This document shows positions 30,301-37,538 of a stretch of 64,000 bases of DNA, piece by piece. The position numbers were made by a program, and so were the translations under genes. The notes below the pieces were generated by a model, which saw nothing but the letters and a program-made list of their open reading frames with translations, searched no databases and was not told where the DNA came from. The stretch is from a virus, in IMG/VR virus record IMGVR_UViG_3300020442_000008, positions 62,001-126,000 of that record, one strand, 5' to 3'. Position 1 is the stretch's first letter; each line of letters begins with the position of its first letter.

Positions 30301-32935
30301 TGTTCACCTTCATAAAAATGGATCTGCTGTCTGGGGAGGATTAAGCTTGTCAGATATCTGGAAAACTGACTCTTCAGGAGATACTTCGGAGAATTGGTTT
30401 GGTTATGATAGAAAATCATATATCGGATTGCAAACTGGGCAGGCCTCAAGGATCACCAAGTTTGTTTACGGTCTTTCTCCTGGGGTTACATATAGATTAT
30501 ACCTATCCGCAGCATACAGGCCTGATTATGGACCCTCAGGGGCTAGGGTTTATATTTGCGAACCTGACCAATCTCAATCCGAATCAGGCGATTTAAATAA
30601 TGAATTGATTGCTTATGGAGAATTTACTTGCAATGCTTCTAGATCTATAGATTATAATGCAAAAAATCATTTTGGCGGAAGAGGGGTTCAAACAAACTTT
30701 GTGAACAATAAACCTTTTTCTGGAAATACTGCCGAGGGCTCAACGACTATAACTAATGATAGCGAGGCAAATTTACATAGCAAGGTGGGGGAAGATGGAT
30801 TTAGATTATATTATGTAGAATTTACTCCCACTCTAGGATCTGGAGTAGTGGAAATAAGAATCGAGAATGCATTTGTTGATGGATTGTATAACGGCGTGGG
30901 CAGGGGTGATCTTTCAAGTTATGATTATACTTGGCAAGCTCCCACTCAAGGGCATATGTTTGATGTTTCTGAAGGATGGTTTTCTTCATCAAGGAAAAAC
31001 TGGACTGAGTATTCTGGCATTTGGGCGTCAAATGGAATACAAGGTAGTTCTGGAGATCAGACGGTTTTTATTGGAGATGTGTTTATTCGTTCGGTTAGGC
31101 CTCTTTACGTAGAGTCTTTAGAGTTTAATGCTTCTTGCGACCAAGGTGGTTACGAAATTATTGTTAAAAATGGAGACACTGAAAATTCTGCAATTCCGAA
31201 AACTTATTTAAGGAGTCCTGACGCCCATCGGGATATATTTAAGAAAATGGCGGATTCTGGATACAGCGGCCCAATCCTTGACATGTTTGGAGAAGATTAC
31301 GACTCGTTTGGGTGGTTTGAGAACGGCACCGATTACGAAGTAGATATAGTTCGCCCGCATCCATATTTATTAAATTGGGATCCTTTTGCAGTTGATGCTC
31401 AAAATTTTCCAGCAGTAGGATCAAGCCAGGGGTATATTGCTAAGAAGTTTATTCCAGATGTTTTTGGTGATAGCGAGCATGGCGTATATGATCTTGATGC
31501 GGTCGTCGATGAAGAGTCTGTTGAGGCACTTTACGAAATAATGCTAGGTAGAGCTTCCGACGAGGCCGGAAGGAATGCAAAAATCAACAGTCAAATGACA
31601 GTTGACGAAGTTATAACAGAAATGTTAGATAGCGCAGAATACGCAAGCAATAAAGCAAGTCTTAATCTTCCGGATGATCCTAGACCCGAAATGTCAAAAG
31701 ATAGACCCTTTCATCCAAATTTAATGCCAGGATTTTATCTAGGACACACATGCTTTTTTAGCGATGGAATATGGAGAATCTCTAAAGATCACCGAAAATA
31801 TTCTAACTCTGATTATACAAAGCGTAGGCCAGGCTACGATAATTGGAACTGGGCGGATGATTACGATGCTTATGTGCCTAAGTCAACCTCAGATAATTGG
31901 GAAAATATTAGTGATCTTAACGCTGCGCAAATCTTTTCTGATGCAGCTGCTGGAACTGGAGCGTATCACAATAGCTCGTTAAACTCGGTAAGAGTTTATG
32001 ACTCGTCTAAATTTACTGAGAGTGATAAAGAAATGATGTGGAGCGCCCATTTCTTGGATTCATTTTTCAGAAGACCCTTTGTTCAGGAACATCTAAAAGA
32101 GGAAACGATTGATTACATAGGAGACTTGGGAAGAATTAATAATTTTCCATATGCAATGCTTATTGGCGAAAACCCTCAAGCCCGAGATGAAGGTGATTCT
32201 TCAGAGCAGCCAGAATTTAGATTTGGAGACGTTTTTGAATTGGCCGCTTCTGATATCAATAAATGGACTAATGCTGACGGCTGGCTTCAAGCAACCATGT
32301 CCACTCCAACCGATGTTGAAAGACAATGGCATATTCCCCTTGGCTTCTTCTTTTCTCCTGTTTATTCTGGAGCTCTCAGTAAACTGGGAGGTATTTACTC
32401 GTCAAACTCAGATGCGGAATTTGTAATATATAAAGGCGGCTGGGGCCAAACCGTGGGTCCAAACTATCCAATTGTCCATGCGTCATTCTATGATTCTGCT
32501 ACGTCGCTATGGACGGCGCGATATGATCGTGAGGAATTTTTAATGGACCCAATCGGCGCAAGTCTTTCTAGTAGCGGTGAAGCTTTAAATGCAAACCAAA
32601 CCAAAAGAATGATAGGCAACTCAAAACATTCCGTGTCTTACGCTTTTGGGATCGGAACTGCCATCGAGTTTTCCTCAAGGGGAGAATCAAGACTTTCTAG
32701 AATAGAGCTTCCAATTAATATCGGTCAAAATGGATCGGGTATAGTTAGTCGTATTGGCGATAATTATTATGGCGGGGCGAATCCAGTTCCGCATTATGGC
32801 TTGGCACACGAAGTTAATAATGCGGGCTACTTTGATGATTACGATTCATATAATTCAATAACTGATAAGTATAAATATACCTCATCAAGCTTAAGCTTAG
32901 CTTTCAGCGGAAGACAGCGTAGAAATTTAATTTAA
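21392..32935 (+). CDS. giant virion/adhesion protein, 3847 aa
   Basis: The largest gene of the window (11.5 kb). Seen: two Y-x-x-G-x-x-V segments like CBM5/12 chitin-binding modules (about residues 459-529 and 1473-1512); a hydrophobic Gly/Ala-rich segment (about 685-750) that could insert in a membrane; a galactose-binding/CBM-like beta region (about 2943-3236); a DUF4214-type repeat (LYEIMLGRASDEAGRNAKI... SAEY, about 3370-3425). Many beta-rich, Ser/Gly/Asn/Asp-rich linkers. No coiled-coil stalk or autoproteolytic C-terminal chaperone recognised. Most likely a tail fibre, tail-tip or ejected core protein contacting the host surface. Downstream, a further virion-type gene follows within 30 nt. 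Confidence 0.75.
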   Translation: MGGSGYQIHGLPGGYAPAISEKGVDIYGGPRGSLAGTLPSWIAWWTTGFRYQPGHIVYMPGVYERDYNVAGQVINQGSFSPGQAYDDGRGNLSYKRDELAWDQDIQVQSLQEGGDLTGGSMSRGAGSIKSEGAKQYFEYGSHTLWVKLFGGQDNAATNDSSLTKDADFFDVNKRRKNGWYCFYELMRETDPIVGGNLEIAFPGNYDIQSNQWDSNKKRYTVKVNNQETLKVVYGSWGEDLFRQIPCEPNSATEIAVFHDETILNMCDTFALLASTLAASKHLVNFVVCKSVLRSPGSLGEDESASPVEVAILPTDKITIGGNVLRSPQKVAIRDTVDNSFDKDSSFFENDSGSDEEITMLSAGYPGIMNPEALFHAARNADDFDAKISDIAKGNVVGSDVIVGEQILADSEQLYLDKIKFGKMPAYDPRFGEAATSLNSFISSVYNFSLPMSTSASIDFWEANILYKVGKVVRLSPNATEYNAAEAEKNFKDVVWVCKKEHTSGVFAGEKCPPLGSGGSRSVPEVFENTYWRSYGVLANQPNSSLLQLNDLYRDSEIFVPTINVTKSASENLNLGEADFSRSLLGSSRRIRMSEMSGGCRLYASLTISPAKKFDVKYYRKRNSWGRRRTVSFRFPPQRSDAAQADLWLYANNFRKDHAGSINFAVTFVEHTGFVWAQAKRRRGSFFGVLLGVAFAVVGILNPALFLTAGMQCAAWGFGGGLALGALGGAVGLGIGTALGASAEAVYANLGKGVGRKKAFTRQSFSKIVSKVAADAPSLDYVLQRGQSPDNGVVIGKNSSDVAQDMYDSSSDTKNENDIIRFNFGNLYPYLYESKHNNTIHVTGEYQFMIQDLNSAQTIKVDFKYEEISRRRSRNFNDSFGQTFSGYPRGTPESPHASASSTLYNAYVSAANDIISGSTSSGQNLKLIATRNYFNYLLIGQENVRDANDPLKALTMWSVDLSNAQFNALIGMMQTGFRDLVFSGDGSFADQDGLSDYHEFYTENPPIAAAENEAAPGYQLEIENNSIKAVIKDPGLETERRVGVLTSVSQTQSLDREEAEVLAKGLVPGEFKLGKELSESTPQYINFLNTPSITDSIKWGDIQSGIKINGGSVIEHDSKFYFVNSTFIKGSQNLTDVATLVPGSSSSIYTADSFSPSLTLTKQWQKMIESEFYLERAIDRSPTYSVVGRKLDFSFIVKESADSSLINLFLFGFSDFVPRFSMSNFRTYFVDSVATISIQRPIKDISGQLLGEGTASWSQADTKDTQDHVFRLKEDIPDKENPNIGTIPGFKDETSWEYIGMPPDLSNNAFDWSLPVLNEISEFSAGDDLLTGSRTRSIGFLTSNSERFRLVSSDTIEDVLARSDANSINFPWIKRDSQESGGTYISKTDRNGDLVHLLCPYNSTNQDQWGPSNVSSVWKSVMNSIIGASNVSHLLDAYLTNELDTARSFSDGAVDLTHIQFVISPVSDIISSLEVWDASKNYNNGDVVAVHHTNYHYVDKSTGNINSRSSQFGKLWMFAKARKNIVANTNIPLFDDNGDPGAALGKSTSELATMVLPIETKYWECATAREGTGKEAVTSAIGSKKLSKSYYGTDLDVKSYGISMGSPDTYQQKDRATKTTVAYVPQQRMIYNNNVNTDFQNVNNLIFTTTISEDAKIVGRLPAESILYTNQGGTWPGTVGDKASTYLSRVDWANLYPENQLISLFLQRTVNAGAKWTTWLDAYGELAYGEQNKAKAYETVTFSQGDEFNQFQTIPNVTLGVSKDDGTTFSSYEAFRNFDPNYPVFHKGYTVPIGIKASVTNTAGLIVKPSSTDGSNLYGYASCLAGPGESIVGGQYGKITYVHEGSGSENVKIMDSSGSVINNVEISERFRSLVAGDKSGVIGYGPECLTTEFNIHSISGIDMANFTSALSVKLPEKCATREIADLCTQKCVLVLGIRDGNDGTTLNRTRFKNFYTGSGINFEFDNWFARRDSSGNYKDSFGESWPDSMRTHGEDDEIIKVVSKLNTVSEAVTGLIDVCGAGEADSHKDKTIKLSDTETHYHGFEQEFLPYDDIGLAYITEILKGAGQFIGSQVGAGFNASGTYIGGSGLTQTTMATAEFMAISQPAFEDGLMHGKPPGSDKIYFYSNSNYDFKLDVSIPSLLYKKYVNNDDPSDVINKNYYDTLFDSNSPGGGDAKNDFYEEYVFLPEFKIYLNNNLQNTYNQSSSEFSEINGYIGRFTLNKAKLGNPSNNSIIKFTIDDGITCPHGANFKELSLTAKVVQPPSFSAMENNINGKLYYYTNDDHLYSFGVAFPNSSTFGGRVVINDGVSGDQFFESSSGAPNVDFTGPGAGSTQVTITVDDGIPFGFGKARTGAAGHNLIYPSNFDPVQIFPVAKIPVGDIFLTLSTTGDGFIANKTIGTPPDIEVVDIMKQYIYNKYDHEYSGLIANIPAFAVDDVTDRTHFVSSSSITGEAAGSSTQLALYFNPFFFFSAGQGLVTLKEDMFPEEEEGIQNFTIQDGTFLSSPKSSAVVQIPYVRINRPHATITGIDFSETFKLWNDSPLVASGEFEIEGLISCSEFANIKITTDRGEYNLSDEDGLENPPDGGFTNFRWNFTDYNLDSSINGEADLIDGLYVTILDRNRGTNEGTDTWETYNYTTSETIDLFLDSNEYKSNYASGDIVTTDPLKRIRFSKSISGIPLTVRIQDNVLKDNGIIETKDIELPGQMSVANIPIYSKLKSLFKYEDQSDSLIKNRMGGQFNIVDKDWNPGFASLEDFQVRRYSAANSALLYSSYTVLSSLRINYHHSANVSRTKNIFETGNRTSYDAHDARIAYDSARHGNNEPNVWAENSGTEDWSQYCTTAMSNGAIDLCPNAMGDLIWSDDAKWLRHEDVDPSSPTSPDERAYDDFVIWHPKDHKGEDNWEIVGRSDKDDNDESSMRLPDWVGDDDGLVSSDQDWFSTTRLMGWRVTCPHLSFIGNLANCAQDTEKRYVHLHKNGSAVWGGLSLSDIWKTDSSGDTSENWFGYDRKSYIGLQTGQASRITKFVYGLSPGVTYRLYLSAAYRPDYGPSGARVYICEPDQSQSESGDLNNELIAYGEFTCNASRSIDYNAKNHFGGRGVQTNFVNNKPFSGNTAEGSTTITNDSEANLHSKVGEDGFRLYYVEFTPTLGSGVVEIRIENAFVDGLYNGVGRGDLSSYDYTWQAPTQGHMFDVSEGWFSSSRKNWTEYSGIWASNGIQGSSGDQTVFIGDVFIRSVRPLYVESLEFNASCDQGGYEIIVKNGDTENSAIPKTYLRSPDAHRDIFKKMADSGYSGPILDMFGEDYDSFGWFENGTDYEVDIVRPHPYLLNWDPFAVDAQNFPAVGSSQGYIAKKFIPDVFGDSEHGVYDLDAVVDEESVEALYEIMLGRASDEAGRNAKINSQMTVDEVITEMLDSAEYASNKASLNLPDDPRPEMSKDRPFHPNLMPGFYLGHTCFFSDGIWRISKDHRKYSNSDYTKRRPGYDNWNWADDYDAYVPKSTSDNWENISDLNAAQIFSDAAAGTGAYHNSSLNSVRVYDSSKFTESDKEMMWSAHFLDSFFRRPFVQEHLKEETIDYIGDLGRINNFPYAMLIGENPQARDEGDSSEQPEFRFGDVFELAASDINKWTNADGWLQATMSTPTDVERQWHIPLGFFFSPVYSGALSKLGGIYSSNSDAEFVIYKGGWGQTVGPNYPIVHASFYDSATSLWTARYDREEFLMDPIGASLSSSGEALNANQTKRMIGNSKHSVSYAFGIGTAIEFSSRGESRLSRIELPINIGQNGSGIVSRIGDNYYGGANPVPHYGLAHEVNNAGYFDDYDSYNSITDKYKYTSSSLSLAFSGRQRRNLI

Positions 32936-32964
32936 TTTATAAAAACATATTCATATAATATTGT

Positions 32965-33777
32965 ATGGATCATATAATGCGAGGTTTATTAAATGCTAAT
33001 GTAGTGGAAGTGCAATATTTTAAGCTAGGCTTTTTTCCTACTCGAGGTCTTTTTACTTTAAATAAAAATTTTATTAAAGAGCCTGAGCGCTTAGACGATG
33101 TGGACGGGGATTCGTTCTTTTCTGCTTTTGATGTCTTAAGGGGTAGGGTCGTGAATTTTGATAGCGAAGAGCAGATTTTGTCAACTAATGTATTTAATCC
33201 TCATGGATTAGATCCAATGCAGCTATGGCAGAAGGGGTTCTCTGCAGATAAAAAAGATATTGAGCGGGCTATAGATGAATTTAGAGGCAAGCGCCTGCAA
33301 AGTATAACCAGTGTGGGAGATGTTTCTAAGTTAAGTTCAAAGAGCAAGGCAACGTTAGTGGACTTGTTTATGGCCACAGGAAATTCAATAACTGACCCAA
33401 TTGAGCTTAGTAGACATATAGAGGATATATATTTTGCTGACCCTACGATAAGAACAATGACTCAGATTAGGTATGGGTTTTTCTTTGCTATGGATTACGA
33501 CTGGAAAAGCGAGAAGGAAGCTTTAAGGTTTGCTGCAAAAAAATGGTTTTCATTAATAGATGTATACAAAGAGCTGTTTCTACAAACCGCATCCGATAGA
33601 ACAATAAAAAACATTGAAAATATAAAATACCCAGACGCTGATCAATTTGATACTTACGAGAAAATAATAGACTATTGGCCTTACGCTTTAACTCCAAGGC
33701 CAGTTGAGATATTAGAATCTCACCTGGTCGCGATTTATGAAACTAGCGAATCAACCCTCTCGGATAAGGCTTCGTAA
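32965..33777 (+). CDS. hypothetical virion-associated protein, 270 aa
   Basis: Not recognised. Starts 29 nt after the giant gene and is probably cotranscribed. The N-terminal part is beta-rich, then helical, with DWKSEKEALRFAAKKWFSLI. It ends in the convergent overlap (43 nt) with the 33735-34796 gene. Perhaps a structural partner or chaperone of the giant protein. Confidence 0.6.
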   Translation: MDHIMRGLLNANVVEVQYFKLGFFPTRGLFTLNKNFIKEPERLDDVDGDSFFSAFDVLRGRVVNFDSEEQILSTNVFNPHGLDPMQLWQKGFSADKKDIERAIDEFRGKRLQSITSVGDVSKLSSKSKATLVDLFMATGNSITDPIELSRHIEDIYFADPTIRTMTQIRYGFFFAMDYDWKSEKEALRFAAKKWFSLIDVYKELFLQTASDRTIKNIENIKYPDADQFDTYEKIIDYWPYALTPRPVEILESHLVAIYETSESTLSDKAS

Positions 33778-34796
33778 CCCGCGTTCCAAAACCTTACTCC
33801 TCCTAGAAAATACTTCTGAAAGTTTTTTTCACTTAAATTTTTATCAAGACAAATTATGTTATCCGTTAAGCTAAAAAGGTTATTTGCGTCGTTTTTCGGG
33901 CGACCGCTATACATAATACTTGTTGCTGGAAACTTCTTCATTAGTTTGTTTATGTCTGTTTTTTTCTCAGAAAATAGACCTAATCTATCCAGTAATTCTT
34001 CTTCTATGAATTCATCTATGTAATACCTGAAGTTTGAGTTCGGCATTTTTGAAAAAAGTATTTGCTTTATTTTTTCTGAATCTCTACCTTCAATTGTATC
34101 TATTAGGAACTTGGGATATTTATATTTTTCAACCTCTTCTTGATTAATTCCTCCTAATATTGTGAATAAATTCGACATTTTCTTTAAGGAGGGTCTGATC
34201 TGTTGATCTAATATTTCTGCGTTATAAATTAATTTAAAGTCTCCTGTACATCTTTCTGTGTCGTTTGATTTGGGGTGGTCTATCCAGTTTAATATGTCAT
34301 GTATGTTTGCGCATTTTGAGATACACTCAAAGAAATCTTCGTTTGAAACGTTGTGGCTTTTAAATATACTGTGCCATTGACTTTTTCGGAGGGATATCGA
34401 CTCTGTTCTGCTGTCCAGTATAACCATTTTATATTGATTAAAATTCACCACATCCGCTAAAGCATGAACCATGAATAAATTTGGGTAAGAGAAAAATCTA
34501 AGTTCTTCAACGGTCCTACCTGCGCAAAGAGTTCGAAATAAATTATGCAGTTCAGTGGATTGCAATAATTTGGCCCTGCGATCAAAAGACTTTAGTTCGT
34601 GGGACTGGATTGTTGGATAGCTGTTTAGAATAAAGTCTACCTCGTGACCTAGTTCGCATAAATAATGAGAAAGGTTTCTTGAACAGTTTTTTGTTTGAAG
34701 GAATCCTTTTGATCTACAAAATCTAGATGTCGGCCATATATTAACTTGATTGAATATACCTGCAGAACAATTTGTCAAGTATAATATTTTTGCCAT
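33735..34796 (-). CDS. hypothetical protein, GT-B-like start, 353 aa
   Basis: N-terminus KILYLTNCSAGIFNQVN... CSRNLSHYLCELGHEVDFIL resembles the first Rossmann strand and helix of GT-B glycosyltransferases. No convincing C-terminal nucleotide-sugar motif is seen, so the role is open. It overlaps the preceding ParS-like gene by 1 nt, implying translational coupling. Confidence 0.55.
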   Translation of the reverse strand: MAKILYLTNCSAGIFNQVNIWPTSRFCRSKGFLQTKNCSRNLSHYLCELGHEVDFILNSYPTIQSHELKSFDRRAKLLQSTELHNLFRTLCAGRTVEELRFFSYPNLFMVHALADVVNFNQYKMVILDSRTESISLRKSQWHSIFKSHNVSNEDFFECISKCANIHDILNWIDHPKSNDTERCTGDFKLIYNAEILDQQIRPSLKKMSNLFTILGGINQEEVEKYKYPKFLIDTIEGRDSEKIKQILFSKMPNSNFRYYIDEFIEEELLDRLGLFSEKKTDINKLMKKFPATSIMYSGRPKNDANNLFSLTDNIICLDKNLSEKNFQKYFLGGVRFWNAGYEALSERVDSLVS

Positions 34797-34990
34797 TATT
34801 TCTTCTTTGACTTTATGCGTTTTATTTCTTTATCAAGTATTTTTTCCACACTCTCGGGGTTTCCTTCTAACATTACTTCCGCAGGGCTTTTACCATCAAG
34901 AAGGGAGTTTTCGGACTTTAGCCAAGATGTAGACTCGTATCCGTTTAAATTTTTACTTAGGGAAGTTAGTATTTTTTTTGCGTTTTTCAT
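34796..34990 (-). CDS. ParS/MbcA/Xre-antitoxin C-terminal-domain-like small protein, 64 aa
   Basis: MKNAKKILTSLSKNLNGYES then WLKSENSLLDGKSPAEVMLE and GNPESVEKILDKEI. The WLxxxNxxLDGxxPxEVMLEGNxxxV pattern is that of the MbcA/ParS/Xre (DUF2384) antitoxin C-terminal domain. The N-terminal Xre DNA-binding part is missing or minimal, so it may be a stand-alone domain. The start at 34990 has a GTGTA box 10 nt upstream. Its coupled partner at 33735 does not look like the usual RES toxin. Confidence 0.55.
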   Translation of the reverse strand: MKNAKKILTSLSKNLNGYESTSWLKSENSLLDGKSPAEVMLEGNPESVEKILDKEIKRIKSKKK

Positions 34991-35037
34991 ATATAATATA
35001 TACACATATTGTAATTAGGTGTACTATATAGTCGTAC
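34991..35037. promoter_or_regulatory. divergent GTGTA boxes
   Basis: - strand GTGTA at 35001-35005 lies 10 nt from the ATG at 34990; + strand GTGTA at 35019-35023 lies 14 nt from the ATG at 35038 (phoH). One intergenic region thus serves both directions. Confidence 0.45.
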
Positions 35038-35766
35038 ATGACAAGGAAAAAATCCACGTTAAAAGAGGATTCCTTTAAGATTCCGCAATTGGAGCAATCG
35101 ATTCATATTGCGTCTTTAAGGCTTACTGAAAAGCAAAAAAGATTTTTATCTATAGCTTTTCAAGAAGATACAAAAATTATGTTCGTCGCGGGGCCTGCGG
35201 GCTCTACTAAGACATATATGGCAGTTTACTCTGCTCTTAGATTATTGAGTGCATTTAATGAGCTCGATTTACTCTATGTTCGAACGGTAGCAGAAAGTGC
35301 CGAAAAGGGGTTGGGTGCTTTACCTGGAGATATTGATGAAAAATTTAACCCATATATGGCCCCTTTGGAGGATAAGTTATATGAAATGCTTCCAAAAAAT
35401 GATACCTCAAGGAGAGAATTGTTAGAAACTGGAAGAATTTCTGCAATGCCAATTAATTACCTTAGGGGTTCGAGCTGGAAAAATAAAATAGTTGTTGCAG
35501 ATGAAGCGCAAAACTTTACGTATAAAGAATTAACGACACTAATTACCAGAATCGGAGATAACTGTAAACTGTTCATTTGTGGGGACTTTATGCAGAGCGA
35601 TATCAACGGGAAAAGCGGTTTTGCTCCGATGTTTGATCTCTTTAATGATGAAGAAAGTGTATCTAAAGGTATACATTCTTTCAAGTTTGGCAAGGAGGAC
35701 ATATTACGAAGTGAAATACTTAAATTCATTATTAAAAAGCTCGATAGCAAAAGCTATACTCGCTAG
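35038..35766 (+). CDS. phoH: PhoH-like ATPase
   Basis: 242 residues. Walker A GPAGSTKT (residues 52-59), then VRTVAESAEKGLGALPGDID, VVADEAQNFTYKELTTLITR (Walker B DEAQN) and FICGDFMQSDI. This is the phage PhoH core; PhoH is an ATPase linked to RNA metabolism and phosphate stress, common in marine phages. The glycine before the P-loop lysine is Thr here. It overlaps the peptidase gene by 56 nt. Confidence 0.9.
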   Translation: MTRKKSTLKEDSFKIPQLEQSIHIASLRLTEKQKRFLSIAFQEDTKIMFVAGPAGSTKTYMAVYSALRLLSAFNELDLLYVRTVAESAEKGLGALPGDIDEKFNPYMAPLEDKLYEMLPKNDTSRRELLETGRISAMPINYLRGSSWKNKIVVADEAQNFTYKELTTLITRIGDNCKLFICGDFMQSDINGKSGFAPMFDLFNDEESVSKGIHSFKFGKEDILRSEILKFIIKKLDSKSYTR

Positions 35767-36640
35767 TAGTTTTAGGCGAAAGCCCTTAACCGTTCCAGTT
35801 CAGCCAATTGACAAAAGAGATTGGCCTATGCCCAGCATGCATATAAAGGGCACTATAGCTTTGGCCAACTTTTCCTTGAGGAATCAAACTTTACCCGTTA
35901 AAAACCAGGGGCGAATAGGTTCCTGCGTTGGACAAAGCGGGCGGGTTGTTTATGGTTTCTGCAAGGAGTTTGAGAATGACGAGCCCAGTGTTATGCATAT
36001 ATATAAAACGGGGCAAAAATTTGATCCTTGGCCTGGAGAAGAATACTCTGGAACAACCATTCGTGGTGCAGCAGTGGGGCTCAGGAATGAGGGTTGCTGC
36101 GAAGAAAAGTATTGGCCATATACAGGAAGAGAAGATGCCCCCATGAAAGAGGGAGCTAAGGAGAATGCTTTATCTAAAAAAATAGATGCTTTTTATGTAA
36201 TTGATAAAAATGATGAAAACCTAATTAAGTCTACCTTATTAAAAGAACCTTTGTGGACATCAATTATGGTGCATGAGAATTTATATTATACTGATTCTTC
36301 TGGGGTTATAAATGATGAAGATTACTTATCGTCCAAGAAAGCTGGCGGACATGCAATCGCAATGATTGGGTGGAAGACGATTGGGGGTAAGTTGTATTGG
36401 GAGTTTCAAAATAGCTGGGGTAAATGGTTTGGAAATAAAGGTTATTTTTATTTATCTAATGACTTATATAAGAAGGTACTGATTAATGCTAATGGCCCTT
36501 TTTATATTCAAGCTCATTCTGAAAATAAGAAGCCTCCGCCTCCGCCTGACCCAGTGCCTAAAAAATCTAACTTTATTATCAGGTTATTAAATAAGCTGAT
36601 AGATCTAATAAAAAACATGTTAAAACGAAAGGATAAATAA
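35711..36640 (+). CDS. papain-like (C1A) cysteine peptidase
   Basis: 310 residues from the GTG at 35711, which has AAGGAGG about 12 nt upstream; upstream in-frame starts lie deep in phoH. LPVKNQGRIGSCVGQSGRVV provides the oxyanion-hole Gln and nucleophile Cys (about residue 70), GGHAIAMIGW the His (about 213), and QNSWGKWFGNKGYF the Asn (about 233). A poly-Pro linker (KPPPPPDPVPKK) leads to an amphipathic C-terminal helix (LNKLIDLIKNMLKRKDK). No propeptide. C1A peptidases are rare in phages; here it lies beside membrane proteins, so a role in lysis, entry or disabling host proteins is plausible but unproven. Confidence 0.85.
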   Translation: MKYLNSLLKSSIAKAILASSFRRKPLTVPVQPIDKRDWPMPSMHIKGTIALANFSLRNQTLPVKNQGRIGSCVGQSGRVVYGFCKEFENDEPSVMHIYKTGQKFDPWPGEEYSGTTIRGAAVGLRNEGCCEEKYWPYTGREDAPMKEGAKENALSKKIDAFYVIDKNDENLIKSTLLKEPLWTSIMVHENLYYTDSSGVINDEDYLSSKKAGGHAIAMIGWKTIGGKLYWEFQNSWGKWFGNKGYFYLSNDLYKKVLINANGPFYIQAHSENKKPPPPPDPVPKKSNFIIRLLNKLIDLIKNMLKRKDK

Positions 36641-36641
36641 A

Positions 36642-36827
36642 ATGGAAAAACAATTCTGGAAAAGTAAAAAATTCTGGGCTTCTGTTGCTGCTGTTTTTAT
36701 TCCTATGTCTAATCATTTTCTTGGTTGGAATATGGATCATAACGCAATTGTTACCATGATGGCTCCTATGATTGCTTATATTTTTGGGCAAGGTATGGCC
36801 GACATGGGTAAAAACGCTAAAAAGTAA
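36642..36827 (+). CDS. small membrane protein, 61 aa
   Basis: Hydrophobic segments at about residues 11-30 and 36-53, basic tail. AAATAAA leader; the ATG follows the peptidase stop by 1 nt. Possible holin-like or anti-holin role in the lysis-type cluster; not recognised by motif. Confidence 0.55.
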   Translation: MEKQFWKSKKFWASVAAVFIPMSNHFLGWNMDHNAIVTMMAPMIAYIFGQGMADMGKNAKK

Positions 36828-37261
36828 TGGGACCTATTTTAAATACAATCCTCGGCGCCGGGATTAAAATAGGCGCCAATTTAATTAATGCCTGGCTTGA
36901 GCAAAAGCGCCAAGATCAGCTGGCTCTGGCCGCAAGGGATAAAGATACTCTTGATGCGCTTATAGCAAGTCAAAAAGCTCAAGCTAGTGATCCTTTTGTT
37001 AAGGTTACTAGAAGGGTTTTGTTTATGTCTATAACTTTCACCCTGTGTTATTTAATGTTGTATTATGCTCATAACCCTAATATAAGCTACGACATGATTG
37101 TTCCTTACGGAGAAAATACTAGATGGGGAATTTTTTCGTGGTTTTTTGGTGGGAAAGATTTTCACGTTGTAAAGCTAACTGGTGGCTTAATGTTATCCTC
37201 TTTTATGGATCTGTGTTTTATGGTGGTTGGTTTTTACGCAATACCCAGTAAAAGAAAATGA
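36827..37261 (+). CDS. holin-like membrane protein (3-TM type)
   Basis: 144 residues with hydrophobic segments at about 5-20, 61-80 and 110-135. SDPFVKVTRRVLFMSITFTLCY and the overall layout resemble the GTA/3TM holin superfamily. Its ATG overlaps the previous stop (TAATGG). Holins make membrane lesions at lysis. Plausible but not certain. Confidence 0.6.
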   Translation: MGPILNTILGAGIKIGANLINAWLEQKRQDQLALAARDKDTLDALIASQKAQASDPFVKVTRRVLFMSITFTLCYLMLYYAHNPNISYDMIVPYGENTRWGIFSWFFGGKDFHVVKLTGGLMLSSFMDLCFMVVGFYAIPSKRK

Positions 37262-37530
37262 AAAGAATATTATTATTATTAACTTTATTTTTTTATTCTT
37301 GTAATCCTATTGCTAAAATTAAAAAGGAATCAAATCCTGGTATTGCGCCTATATCTTTCAGTGATTTAGATATTGATAATAATGGAACTATAGATAAATT
37401 GGAATATTATAAATCTATGTCTGAGGTTGATAGTAAAAAACCTGCTTACGGATTATTGCTGATATTGGGTGGTGTGGCGATTTGTGCTTTTGCTCCATCT
37501 TTGTTCTATAGAAATAAAAAAGACGTGTAA
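37258..37530 (+). CDS. EF-hand lipoprotein-like membrane protein, 90 aa
   Basis: MKRILLLLTLFFYSCNPIAK looks like a lipoprotein signal (FYSC lipobox-like). DIDNNGTIDKLE (about residues 39-50) is a textbook EF-hand calcium loop with ligands at positions 1, 3, 5, 7 (T), 9 and 12. A second hydrophobic segment is at about 65-83. ATGA overlap with the previous gene. Likely inserted in the outer or inner membrane in the lysis/peptidase cluster; perhaps a spanin-type component. Confidence 0.6.
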   Translation: MKRILLLLTLFFYSCNPIAKIKKESNPGIAPISFSDLDIDNNGTIDKLEYYKSMSEVDSKKPAYGLLLILGGVAICAFAPSLFYRNKKDV

Positions 37531-37538
37531 TCCATTTT
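37525..37538 (+). promoter_or_regulatory. GTGTA box, second promoter class
   Basis: GTGTA at 37525-37529 overlaps the stop of the EF-hand gene; 9 nt to the ATG at 37539. Confidence 0.45.

Noticed and set aside
35579-35710. Upstream start of the cysteine peptidase frame
   Set aside because: It would extend 44 codons into phoH in another phase with a Lys/Leu-rich sequence lacking peptidase features; the GTG at 35711 with AAGGAGG upstream is better.
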